A DNA stretch of 64,000 bases from Tretioscincus oriximinensis (lineage: Eukaryota; Chordata; Lepidosauria; Squamata; Gymnophthalmidae), in the NCBI GenBank assembly GCA_022410635.1, contig JAJVDF010000263.1, positions 62,001-126,000 on the forward strand, written 5' to 3'. Made by a program: the position numbers and the translations under genes. The notes under the pieces are model-generated. The model had not been told where the DNA came from and ran no database searches. It saw only the letters and a list, made by a program, of their open reading frames with translations. Position 1 is the stretch's first letter, and each line of letters starts with the position of its first letter. Shown here piece after piece: positions 33,743 to 44,729 of this stretch.

Positions 33743-36700
33743 TTTAATCTTTTTAAGATTCATACTCTGAGGTTTAGCTCTCATCCAGTATACTGTGTGT
33801 GACGTTCAATACTTATACAGCTTCATTTGAGACAGATGAAATCAAGAGTTATTATTTGATGCCACATGGCAACATACTCAAAATTCCTAGGTGGCATATT
33901 AACTAGTATGGAAGACAAGATCTGAAGACAAAGAATTTAGCATTCTGACAGAGAAAGTGTGGCAAGAAGAAAAGATCAGAAAATCTACACTTTTTTCAGA
34001 AACCACATGACATTCAGATTTTCACAGTATAAACAGAAATAAATAATCAGTCTGTTGAAAGGAATGAAGGTGAGAACTACTCAATTGTTCAGTGTGGAGA
34101 TTAATAATGAAAACTCTAGAGATCCTTGAGCTGCTTGAACCCTTCCAACCATCTGATAATGGTGATGGAGAAAACAAGAATTAAAAGGTCTTCCAGGCCA
34201 TTTGCTTTCTTCTTTCTCTAGTCATATGGATGAGAAGAAATTGCTGCATTGTTCCCTCCTTGCTGCTTCTTACATCATGAAACAAGNAGGAGGATAGTTC
34301 TTTATGGGGAAGAGAGAAAGGAATGAGAAAGAGTACCATTCAAGATTGTGCTTTTATAAGTTGTGGTTTTCAAGCAACCACTGTAAATTTTTCAAAATTT
34401 AGACAAAATTTACATGTAAAGAAATCTCATGGGTATGGAAGGGTCGTTGGAATGGAGCTTCTGGAGTTGGTAAAATAAATGTTTTATTCATTTATTTTTG
34501 CATTTATGTCTCACCTTTCTTTTTGAAGACCTCAAGGCAGCAATCATTAGTCTATGCTTCCAGTTTATTTTCAGTTACTGTTTGAGGTAGGTTGAGCCGA
34601 GAGGCTGTTAATGGCCTAGGGTTGTGTTCCAGGGTTGAATTTACCNCTTTTCTCCACGGTATTAAGTAAACATTCTAACAAGCACAATATATTAATTCAC
34701 CTCAGCATGGTGGAGATTCTGGTATACTGTATAAAAATTCAGTGTTATATACACCATCACACCAAAATATTTCCTGCTTGTTCTCAATGGAATATGTGCT
34801 TGTTTCCATGAGAAGATGGTATAGACTCCAGTTTTCATTTTTGGATTTTATTCTTCTCAATAAGAAACATTCAACAAATTCTCATTAACAACACAAAATC
34901 CTCGAGTGTTTTAAGTTTGCTGGCTTGTTAGCTTGCAAAATATTGAAATGCTTTAGATTTGTTGGATTTATTTATTTACTAAAATAGATTGTAATACACC
35001 CAATGTAAGTGCTTGTGCAAATGTTTCCAATATTTGACAAATAAAAAACAAAGTATGTGTCACTAATTACACAGATATTTGGCTGTAACAATTAGCTACA
35101 GCCTAAGAAAATTTCCAAAGAATTATACATTTTTCCCTTCTGAAATTGCATTACCATGCTAGCACACCAATTTAGAGATTAATTTGGCATTCAAACAACA
35201 TTTGCAAAATGTTTTAATATTTTGTAGCAATATCTTCAAAAAGCAATATTTATGATAAAACCATGACCTCCAGGATGTAATCCATTTTTAAATCTCATCT
35301 TGGGCACCCCAATCTTTCAATCTAATTAGATTCACATCAGCATATTATTACAGAATGCAATCATTTCTTTTCTCTAATAGCATTCATGGATAATTTTATT
35401 TCTTGTTCTCAGACTCCTACTCCTGTGGAGTAATTAGTGTCTTTGGCACCTTACGATGCTCCGAATGAGTTGCAGCTGCTAATTGCTAATTGAAAAATTA
35501 GAAACTCAGTTCGAAGAAGGATCTAATTAAAATAAAATTAGATAAAGTCCCTCTGAACTGGCATCTCCCTCTTTGTTTCTTTTCCCCTTGTATTATGATC
35601 ACAAAGCCATTAGAAATTGCATTTGGTTGTTAAGTCCAAATTCATTTTTCTTCTCCTGTAATAACTTTTTATTATTCATAAAGACATTGTATTCAACAGG
35701 AAATCTCAGAATATCTTTGCTTAACAAGCAATTTCCTTTTTATCCTTTTAACATGAAATCTTTGTTAGCTACTTTACTAGAACAGAAATATCTATAGAAA
35801 ATCATTAGCTGATGGATGAATAAACAGAAGATTGATAGTAAGGTAGATGATGGATGACAGACCGACAGATTGATTATGGATAGATTAATAATCCATAAAT
35901 CTTGGTCAACTGGAATAGGTTTTACATGTGTATACTAGGCAGGATACAAAATGTCTTATTGATATAAAATAAGATTGTGGTTGTGTGCCTATCTATCCAG
36001 TTAGTTGACTTTGTTGCAGACTTGTAGGGAATGTTCCATTCCTCCATTTCTGTGCAAAGAAATTCTAGCTGTAACTAAGAGCACTTTTGCCCAAGGTACA
36101 AACTTGTGCCTTGTTAATATGGTAACTTTGGCTACATCTGCACAGCAATTGCTTGTTCTGGAATTTCCCAATAATCCAGTGAATTTTTGTTTTTGTTTTA
36201 ATGCACCTCATTTGTACCTTTACAACATATTCCAAGTTTTGCCATTCTGAAATGTGAAATTTTAAATGCACTTGTCATTCTTGTCATTCATTTTATTTGC
36301 TGGTTTTCAAGAGAATAGTTTGCTCTCATTATCAGATTTTTTCTCACCCTCACAGTTTATTAACAAAACTACACATCAAAGTGTTCCTGATTTGATTTTG
36401 GATTTTGCTGAAAAACTAATATCTGGATAATCAGCTATAAAATCCACAGTCTCCCAATTTATATAACAAACTGGTGAAGCAAATGCAACAGATATTCAAC
36501 TTTCAAGTGGATTATTAATCCTGCCTTGCACAGCCTCTGACACTGATGCAACCAGAAAATTGAGCTGGTCAATCACTTTGGAGCACTTTCTGATGCCGTG
36601 TGTAGAGATGTAGTGAAAAAAGATGCTTTTGGGGTGCTTCCATAGGTTAATGGAGATGGGATATTTATAGTAACTCGCATGGTTGAAGCAGCCAGGATGT

Positions 36701-37205
36701 CTTCATCAGTACAGGATGGTTTATCTAGCTGATTGACTTCAACCTTGAAAAGTGGAAAGGAGGTAATTTCATACCTTTCTGTTATGCATCCAATGAAAGA
36801 AAGACTCGTGCTCATATTCTTACATTCATGTTGCAAGCAANAGTCAAGCTATTGCTTACACTGAAAGCCTCTTTATCTTATTCTGCTTGCCTGAGTGCAA
36901 ATAAGAAATACTGTTCTAATGGTTTACTGCTGAACCAGTCCAANAACAATGCCATTCACATTTGAATTGGCTGCGGTAATTACAGAATTTTTAGTGTGGA
37001 CTTCTGTAATCTCCTATATAAAAAATTAAAAATCCATCCAGATTAGCTGTTCAAATCCAAACTTTATTTTAAATCCAGAAGAGCCCAATTGTCTGTCCGT
37101 CCGTCCTCACCTTTCTGCGTTTCTTCAGTGAGAAGCAGATGTATCTATAGAGAATTGTATTAAAGCTCCATTGCTCTCCCAATTAGATGCGCTTCCCTGT
37201 TCCCT
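33743..37205. other. Mostly unique DNA; weak L2-like patch and a possible conserved element
   Basis: A minus-strand L2-like tail is listed at 34480-34645. A stretch at about 35290-35560, rich in TAATTG/TAATTA and with a CAGCTG site, looks like conserved non-coding DNA but cannot be proven by eye. A decayed GATA/GATG simple repeat lies near 35810-35890. No exon recognised. Confidence 0.4.
34480..34645 (-). mobile_element. L2-like 3' end fragment, degraded
   Basis: TTTTATTCATTTATTTTTGC leads into ATGTCTCACCTTTCTTTTTG and later TTTGAGGTAGGTTGAGCCGA, then GGCCTAGGGTTGTGTTCCAG. The order matches the fragment at 17121-17315 in decayed form. Confidence 0.5.
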
Positions 37206-37210
37206 CGTAC

Positions 37211-37499
37211 AGAGCACGAATGGCTCAGTTGCTAAGAAAAAGGTCTCTCATCTGGGAGATTGGGTTTCAAAGCCCTGTGTCGGATGTGGGGATTGGTGAG
37301 CACCTTCCACTAACCTGTAGCTCTAGCCAACCCACCTATTTGAAAGCATGAATTGCAAGAAATTGCAACTGACTGCAAGTAGATACATGGGAACCACCGC
37401 AGCCTTGTGGGGAAGATAGAATGTAAGCCTTCGGGCAAAAATACCCACTTTGAGGCCCTTCGAAAGTTGAGAGAAGTGTGGTATAAGTTCTTCTTCTCC
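37211..37499 (+). mobile_element. tRNA-derived SINE with TTC tail (copy E)
   Basis: A near-complete copy starting AGAGCACGAATGGCTCAGTT. The B-box region reads GGGTTTCAAAGCC, with the G of the TTCGA core changed to A. The family body follows (GTAGCTCTAGCCAACCCACC, AATTGCAAGAAATTGCAAC, ACATGGGAACCACCGCAGCC), then GAGAGAAGTGTGGTATAAG and a very short TTC tail. Confidence 0.88.
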
Positions 37500-38070
37500 T
37501 TATCCCTCCTACTTTCTACTTCTTTGTATGAGTTCCTGTGTACGCATCTTCCCTTGAACCCTCAGCCAAGAACCTTGCCTCAAATTTTCACCTTTTCCTG
37601 CCTGTTCCCACGTGCATGTGCCATACCATTATTTCTCCTCTTTGGGGAAAAGAGGAGCCCACTCTGATAGCATCGTGTAAGTACTGTCAGAAAAACCCAG
37701 GGAAATGGGTTTTTTAATGAATGGAACATACAGTATGAGGAAGATTCTTCATGGTGTTACTACCATAGTAGTATAGATATGTCTTATGGATGCAGTAACG
37801 ACTCTGTTAGGGTGAAGCCCTTTACCCCAACTTTGAACCATTTGTAGCCTGGATGAAACAAAACTTCTGAGTCCCAGTGATAAGAACTTCAAAAGCTGTA
37901 AAAAGTTTTGTGTTTTATTGCAAAGCAAAGCATAGTCCAAGAAATAAAGAGGCATCAGAATTCTCTTCCTTGGAAAGGTACAGTAAAATACAGGTTACAG
38001 ACATCTTCAAATGAATTGCAAACAGCAAAGCAAAATCACTAATGGCTTCTAACACACACTAAGATCAAAT
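37500..38070. other. No recognisable gene or repeat
   Basis: No assignable frame or shared repeat landmark. Confidence 0.4.
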
Positions 38071-38071
38071 A

Positions 38072-38231
38072 GTCCAGCAAAGGAGCTAGCAGCACTTTGA
38101 GACTAACTTGAGAAAAGTGGTTGGCATAAGCTTTCATAGACAGGTCTACTTCTTCAGATGTATCTATGAGAGCTTATGCCACCCACTTTTCTCATGTTAG
38201 TCTCAAAGTGCTGCTAGCTCCTTTGCTGGAC
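38072..38231. repeat. Inverted repeat, 69-bp arms, 22-base spacer
   Basis: 38072-38140 against 38163-38231; three mismatches counted by eye. Low divergence between the arms suggests the inverted structure is fairly recent or kept alike by gene conversion. Confidence 0.95.
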
Positions 38232-38265
38232 TTTCTGCTAGACTAACACGGCTATTTCTCTGAAA
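38072..38265 (+). mobile_element. Reptile 'GACTAACACGGCT' repeat in head-to-head inverted form
   Basis: The right half reads as the 3' part of a repeat common in reptile genomes: AGAGCTTATGCCACCCACTT, GTTAGTCTCAAAGTGCTGCT, and the end GACTAACACGGCTATTTCTC. The left half is its reverse complement. Arms 38072-38140 and 38163-38231 are 69 bases each, with three mismatches and a 22-base spacer, giving a strong hairpin. The family is recognised from general familiarity only. Confidence 0.7.
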
Positions 38266-38269
38266 TTAA

Positions 38270-39565
38270 GATCAAGTAATCATCTTTAACCTTTTGCTGG
38301 TTCTCCATCTGGTGTTACCAATCATCAAATCACTTTGTCTTTTGCAGCTAATCAAACAATGAGCACTTATCCCTCCCAATTAACAACAAGAGATTAGTTG
38401 CTAATTTTGGGGCTTGGTTCTCACATAGCTGCGTCCAATTGTCATTTCTTTGAAGTAGATTTAGNCCTCTACTCCCCAATTACTCTCATCACAGCATTAT
38501 TGAACTTAAACTCATCTTTTTCTTTTTCTCTCATGTATATACATAAACCTTACAGGTGCAGCCTAAGGTTCCTGGCCCCAGTGTCCAGAGGGGACTCATT
38601 TCAGCAATACAATTTGGTGTACCACCAAAATCAGTCTCTCTCTAAATAAGGGACCCCACAGGTTCCTGCACTCTCCAGCATGTTGGACTGGGCAAACATT
38701 TGTGGGTCCCTTATCTAATATATGTCCCATTCATTGTAAGCTGATATAGTAGAGGGCATGACATCCCTATTCTGTACTAGTGTGCAGAAACAAGAAGAAA
38801 TCTATGTAGAGCACTGTACTAGATCGCATGTAAATAACAAGGCTCCAAGACTACAGACATGGCAATCTATCAAGATGACAGTGATAAATCACTTGCACTT
38901 TCAAATATTCCAAAAAATATTTTTATATGAGAAGCACAATCTTGGTTTAGGTCACTTATAAGAATAATTCTGTATAAGAAACAGGTGTTTTCTTTAAAAT
39001 GATCTCATGCAAAATGCATGTATTGGGCATTATCAAAGCAGAAGCAAAAATGGTATGGACAAACCAGTTGAAGACAGGTCTATATGTCAAATATATTATG
39101 TGATTTGCCACTAAAAGCCAGCTGCTGGGAGCAGACAAATCTCTGTGTTTATTTACTACTCAAGACTGGCTGCTGTAGGAACAAATTGTTTGACAAAGTA
39201 AAACATTATTTAGAGTGATTCCATATTGATGATATACCAAACAAGCACGCATCCTAGTATTTTATGCTGGTCTTGAATAGCAACCAATATAGAATTGACT
39301 TTAGATTCTATCCATAAACCAAGTGAGTTCTTCCACTTTCCCTTTTTTATTTTTAATGATCTTCATTCAACAGATGTCAAGAAGTTTTATTTAAATGCTA
39401 GAAAAACAAATTAATGATACTATGGTAATAAAAATTAATAAAACAAAGCTGGAAATACATCATTTTTTGTAGGACACATCCATGCNCATTACTATTTTGG
39501 ATGAGTATTGTATAGTTAGATGACTTAAAATAGAAATTATAGAACTTTAATGTCAAGAGATCCCA
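38270..39565. other. No recognisable gene or repeat
   Basis: AT-rich unique-looking DNA with short frames only. Confidence 0.4.
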
Positions 39566-39569
39566 TTCT

Positions 39570-40562
39570 TCCAATTGCACATCCAATTGGAAGAGTGTTT
39601 CAAGTGGAGTACCACAAGGGTCTGTCCTAGGCCCACTGCTATTTAACATATTTATAAATGATCTAGATGAAGGAATTGAAGGAAAACTTATCAAATTTGC
39701 TGATGACACAAAACTAGGTGGTGTTGCTAATACTAAACAAGATAGAGATAGGATTCAAAAAGATCTAGACAAGCTGGAACAATGNGCTGAAACTAACAGA
39801 ATGGTATTTAACAGAGAGAAATGCAAGATCCTACATCTGGGCAAAAATAATGAAAACAGNACGTATAGAATGGGAGGAATATGTCTGAGCAGCAGCACAG
39901 GTGAGAAGGACTTGGGTGTTTTGGTAGATCATAGATTAANCATGAGTCAACAGTGTGAAGCAGCTGCAAAAAAGGCAAACACAATCCTGGGATGTATCAA
40001 GAGGGGCATAGAATCTCGCTCACGTGAAGTAATTATTCCTCTCTACAGTACTTTGGTATGACCACACTTGGAATACTGAGGAATACAGTATTCTGGGGGG
40101 CCCAATTTAAAAAGGACATTGATAAACTAGAGCAAGTACAAAAGAGAGTTACAAGAATGGTGAGTGGTCTGGAAACCATGTCCTATGAGGAACGGTTAAA
40201 GGATCTGGGGATGTTTAGTCTCCAAAAGAGAAGACTGAGAGGAGACCTGATAGCTGTCTACAAATATCTGAAGGGCTGTCACTGTTCTCATTAGCACATG
40301 GAAGGACTAGAAACAATGGAATGAAACTGCAAGGGAGTAGATTTAGATTAGATATCAGAAAAAACTTTCTAACAGTCAGGGTGATAAACCAGTGGAACAG
40401 TTTGCCACAGGGGGTGGTGAGTTCACCTTCACTGGAAGTCTTCAAACAGGGACTGGACAGTCATCTGTCTGGGATGGTTTTATGAATCCTGCATCGAGCA
40501 GATGGTTGGACCCAATGACCCTGGAGGTCCCTTCCAACTCTATGATTCTATGATTCTATGAT
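39570..40562 (+). mobile_element. CR1 LINE, 5'-truncated, ATTCTATGA-ended
   Basis: The best-preserved LINE in the window. It opens within the reverse transcriptase ([20 protein letters not shown], then [20 protein letters not shown]); the catalytic FADD box at about 39695 is intact. Next come [48 protein letters not shown] and PHLEY. Two in-frame TGA codons (40059-40061 and 40077-40079) interrupt the last part, followed by frame changes. The 3' end reads GGTCCCTTCCAACTCTATGA with ATTCTATG repeats, the hallmark CR1 terminus. It is strongly 5'-truncated, so it cannot move. Confidence 0.93.
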
Positions 40563-41050
40563 AACAATTATTTGCTTTTGCTAGAATGAATCACAGTCTC
40601 CTGAAGGCATAACTTGAATTATTTGAACTTCAATAAATAAATAAAGAAAGGGAGTGAACTTTGAATGAATAATGGATCTCAGTTTATACCCCCTTCTACT
40701 CACGTCCTTTGTTTTTGTTTTTTTTAATGCGTATTAAAATATTTCTTTGTATTTTGTAGACTTGTAACATGCATGCTTATATTTAATATATGGTATTTTA
40801 CAAAAACAAATGCAAAAAAGCTAATCTTTTAATCTTTGTCTTCATTGATTTTATGGATAAGATATGAAATTGTTTGCTGCAAAGTCTTCTGAAGGGGTGC
40901 TATGGGTTGGCTACTCTGTTGCCAATCTATATTTTACTATGTCAGGTTTTAAGATCAACTGAACATATGATCCATTTGTGTCCAATATTTATAATTAAAC
41001 TAATTCCCCAACTGTATTCAAAGCTCTTAGCATGTGATTTCAGGGAAGTC
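40563..41050. other. No recognisable gene or repeat
   Basis: AT-rich, with no shared repeat landmark. Confidence 0.4.
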
Positions 41051-41344
41051 CATTTGCAGCAGACGGCTAGCATGGAAGAGACAGAAACCAGGTTTCTAAA
41101 AAAAAAGTAATTTATTAACATTCAAAACAAATAACAAACGCAAACCCATAACAATATGTAAAACCCGATACAGACTAATTAACTTTAACAAAGTGCATCA
41201 AAACATTGAAATGCTTAACGTAACTTGAAAACATACAATTATAAATAAAACCCAATAATGATTATACATAACCTACAGTGGAGAAAATAATCCCATGGCA
41301 TAAAGTACGAGTGTGGCAAATGGGAAAGTCTTGACAACATTAAA
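41051..41344 (-). mobile_element. LTR-like element (family G, copy 3), left part
   Basis: TTTGCAGCAGACGGCTAGC at the left edge, the AATTTATTAACATTC block, a single diverged version of the 60-bp unit of copy 2, and CCCATGGCATAAAGT. The order is the same as at 23878. It is interrupted at about 41345 by an L1 3' fragment and continues at about 42060. Confidence 0.5.
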
Positions 41345-42052
41345 AGTTGTAGACTGAAAGAGCTTCAGTTAAAAGTTGTTAGCAGATGGTACATGACCAT
41401 CTAATCTTATCTCATATTATTCCACATTTCAGACCCTATTGCTGGCATGGATGTGGGGCCAGAGGAATATATATACATCTAATATGGGAATGTCCTTTAG
41501 TCAGAATTTTCTGGAATAATGTTTTGCTGGAGATTCAAAATGTGCTGGGATATGTAATACAACAATACTCCTGAGTTAGTAAGTTTTCAAAAAAAAATGT
41601 CAATATTCCGCATGACGGCATGTATTTAATGGGACAAATGCTAATGGCAGCCCAAGTGGTTATTGCGCTTGGCTGGAAAGACCTTAACAAGTGGCAGATT
41701 AATAGTTGGCAACATTATCTAGCTGACCAGATGATAGCAGATTTTTTACATGAGAAATCTAAGATTCGCTTCATTAAGCAAAGCATGGAAAAAACTATTG
41801 GTTTATTATCAAGCTAATCGCTGGGGGGGATCTGAATTGCTGGCAATAATAAAAATTGTACTCGGACCATAATTCAATTTATAACTGTCACTCTCTCAAG
41901 NGAGGGAGGGGTTTATTACTATTTTAACATTCATTGTAAGACTAGATTACGTGATTATGATTTATATATTATTGGATTTTGGATTTGGATGTACTCATTT
42001 TGTATTATTTCGACCAGTTGGAACTGCTTTTTTTTTGTTTCTGTAAAAAAAC
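41345..42052 (+). mobile_element. L1/Tx1-type LINE 3' fragment with zinc-knuckle motif
   Basis: The C-terminal end of an L1-type ORF2. RLKELQLKVVSRWY at 41350-41391 aligns with IKEIELKTVTRWYY of the minus-strand copy at 12629-14584. Residues CWHGCGARGIYIHLIWECP at about 41440-41496 give a C-x3-C-x7-H-x4-C knuckle typical of L1 ORF2 C termini. Two stop codons break the frame (one after the WYMTI stretch, one at about 41574), after which MGQMLMAAQVVIALGWKDLN and the KWQINSWQHY stretch continue it. A 3' untranslated region with a TTTTTTTTTGTTTC run ends in an A run at about 42046. The insertion splits a family G element. Confidence 0.82.
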
Positions 42053-42059
42053 ACCAATA

Positions 42060-42506
42060 TATATAAAGGATTGTGGCAGTCACAGCATCTTGGTTGACTT
42101 AAGGTCAGCCATCCGGCCTCACCTACCTTTAGGGCCGTGCCCCCTGTGACATAGGCCCCCAGACTGCCAGTCCTGATGGCAAGGCNGGCCCCTTCCAATC
42201 TGCTAGCTGGGACCTTGGCAAGGGTCCATGACTGCCTACTCACCTGGTGGGCCCATCCCATGGTGGTCTGCCTCTCCCAAGCCCTCAGCAGCAAATCACC
42301 AGCCCACCATCTGTGGGCACTGCTCAGGCCCCCAGCCTAAGGCAGCACAACACCAATGAGGATCAATGAGGTTGAATGGAGCTCTCAAGGTACTATCCTG
42401 TGTATAGCCCCTCTCCAATGACTCCTAAGGTCTGTTCAGCCACATCCATACCCAAAGGCAGGATCCACAACTCGAGAACCCCTTTAAGGGGCCCTCAGAC
42501 TATGGG
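42060..42506 (-). mobile_element. LTR-like element (family G, copy 3), middle part
   Basis: A GC-rich stretch whose right half matches copy 2 at 24440-24615: TATAGCCCCTCTCCAATGAC, TACCCAAAGGCAGGATCCAC, GAACCCCTTTAAGGGGCCCT, CAGACTATGGGG. It is interrupted at 42507 by solo LTR copy 2 and continues at 43378. Confidence 0.5.
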
Positions 42507-43372
42507 GTATCAGGGGTTGACTGTCCCTGATATTTAATGACTGGACGGTGACTTGAGGTAGCTTGCCCTGGGGTCCGTAACACCCGTCNAATAATTCACA
42601 CGGACGACTCTGCAGGTACAACAGGCAATCCTAGGAGGTCCACGGGTCATGGATTCCTNCAGAGGGGCCCAAAACTTCAACTTTTATTGACCTCAATATC
42701 AGAAGGCGTGATTAAAATTATGACGAGGTGTAAGGGGCGGAGGAGACCCAACGTGGGTCAGTGATGTCACAGGTGATGCGTTATTCCCCCTCCCAAGTGG
42801 GTGCAGCCTGGGTANAGGAAATCCAAATATGGGCAAAGAAGTGTGTGTGGTGTNACTACTGAATGGACCTTAGCTACCATTGTGATCCCNTGTCAATCAA
42901 ACTAAGGACAGGAATCGTGACTCACTTCCAAGGGCCCAAGGCTCAGATGGCCTTTGATTGNTAGCAGACAAAAGATAGATAGCAGTATCTATAGAAAGGC
43001 AGAAAGAGTAAATAGTGGCTTCCCCTTGGTACAGTGGGGTTAGCTTCGGGCTATGTTGCCAAAGTGGTTTTCCCAGCAGGGGTCAAGCTAGCCCTAGTCT
43101 TAAGGCCAACATTTGACTTCCCTAGCTGATGGGATTAGTTGACCCTATTCAGTAAGGCCATTTAGAAAGGAGCTACCTATTCATAGGTGCCCCTGAAGGA
43201 AAAGAAGAAGATTAAGCTGGTTCCTGGGGTTGTGCAGAGGTCAGCTTGACCAAGGAAAATTTTGCAAGAAATTACCCAGAGGCCTCACTTTGGTATCTAG
43301 GTCCAGACAGGTATATTTGATATCAATAATATATATTATTTTTAATATGTGTCCCCGGAATAATTCCCTACA
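42507..43372 (-). mobile_element. Solo LTR, family S, copy 2 (inverted)
   Basis: About 866 bp, the reverse complement of 9172-10029 with scattered differences. Read on the minus strand it begins TGTAGGGAAT and ends CCTGATAC. The pentamer ATGGG flanks it (42502-42506 and 43373-43377). The AATAAA lies on the minus strand near 42683. It sits inside a family G element, so it is younger than that element. No internal retroviral or gypsy genes accompany it. Confidence 0.82.
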
Positions 43373-43377
43373 ATGGG

Positions 43378-43735
43378 GCTGTCATGGGAATACCTGCCTA
43401 CAGACATTTTGACCCCTTTTGGCCAAGCAAGATGTGTGAACCACTCCCCCCCCCCCCCAAAGCCATGACTTGAAGAAAGATAGGGAAATGCATTGCTGGA
43501 CAAAGAGGCAGAAATGGGCCAGCGGGGCCTTTTTTAGGCTCCATCGTGCCTGGACGTTGTCATGCCTTGCATGCCGAAGAGCAGTGAGACGTGACGATAG
43601 GTGGCCAGAGCATCCCCAGCAAAGGACGCTGCCATGGCACAAGAGAATGAGTCTCTTTGTGCTGCCACAAACAGGAAGCACCGGGGACAAATCCCAGGTA
43701 AGCATCCCTTTCCCTGAAATTGCCTAATTGTTAAA
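43378..43735 (-). mobile_element. LTR-like element (family G, copy 3), right part
   Basis: Continuation after the solo LTR: GGAATACCTGCCTACAGACA corresponds to GGTTACCTGTATACC of copy 2, AGCCATGACTTGAAG to TGCCATGACGAAAAG, and the end CCCAGGTAAGC to GTCCGGTAAGC. A C run occurs at 43445-43458. GC-rich relative to its surroundings. Confidence 0.45.
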
Positions 43736-44638
43736 TAAATCTGGCTTTTCTGTCTGTCTGTCTTTATTTTCCTTTTTGTATGGCAGGGATAATTAGCATG
43801 ACTAATTATCTGGAAACCCTGATGAACTATCTATCCTTTGTCAATTTTCCCACATTCAAAGAGTATTCTCCAAATTATTTTGCCTTCCTTCTTCCTCCCC
43901 TCTGCATTCTATCATAGGACACTTGATTTTAGCTGCAGGCAGTCATGCTTTCCTTCTCATATTTGGCTGTTGTTGTTGTTGTTGTTGTTATTATCTTAAC
44001 CATATGCAGTTACAGCTGTAGTCAATTCATAAGCACATCAACCAAATGCAGAACAATATTATGCTATATCAGTTTTTTGGCTTCTGTATTTACAGCTGGC
44101 CAAATCATTTCAAATATATTTAGTATAAGAATGAAGACTTACCTAAGACTTTTCACAGTGTGCGAACCTTTTAATTTTACAATCTATGCTTCAGGCATTT
44201 ATTGAATATTTTAGCAACTTTATCGCTGCTGAATATGCAAGGGAAACTATGTTGTTAGAAACTTCATATATAACCCTGTGGAAATTCCTGTGTTGTTCCT
44301 TTGCATCCAGATTTCCCTGCAGGTGCTATATCTTCACAACAATATCCTCTTTAGAATACAGTCAAATGAGCGGAGGCATATAATTGCTTGTACTATGAAA
44401 AAGTTAGTTGGTGGTTTATAAGAGTAAAGGTGTGCTGCTCTAGAATTTATATTCTTTCATTTGATTTCATGTATCATAAAGGGATGACTTCATAAGTTCT
44501 TATTCTCTAATGTGTATGTTAGTCTCAAATGTTATTATGTTTATTTTCTTGTGACATGCACTTTTGGGTTATCTGTGATTCTATATACTGTATATATTGA
44601 GAAAAGCAAGAAAGGCTGAATTTTAAAAGTGTATACTT
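43736..44638. other. No recognisable gene; GTT microsatellite
   Basis: A GTT run at about 43968-43991 and a short CTGT run near 43751-43764. No assignable exon. Confidence 0.5.
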
Positions 44639-44729
44639 AAGAACATAAGAACATAAGAAGAGCCATACTGGATCAGGTCACAGCCCATCGAGTCCAGCAT
44701 TCTGTGTCACACAGAGGCCCACCACTTGC
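44639..44729 (-). mobile_element. CR1-like LINE, very short 3' fragment
   Basis: AAGAACATAAGAACATAAGA followed by AGAGCCATACTGGATCAGGT, then GAGTCCAGCATTCTGTGTC and ACACAGAGGCCCACCA. This is the reversed terminus of the ATGTTCTT-ended family, truncated after about 90 bases. Confidence 0.85.

Noticed and set aside
9172..43372. The two inverted LTRs as the ends of one giant 34-kb element
   Set aside because: They are in opposite orientation, each has its own different 5-bp duplication, and unrelated repeats lie between them.
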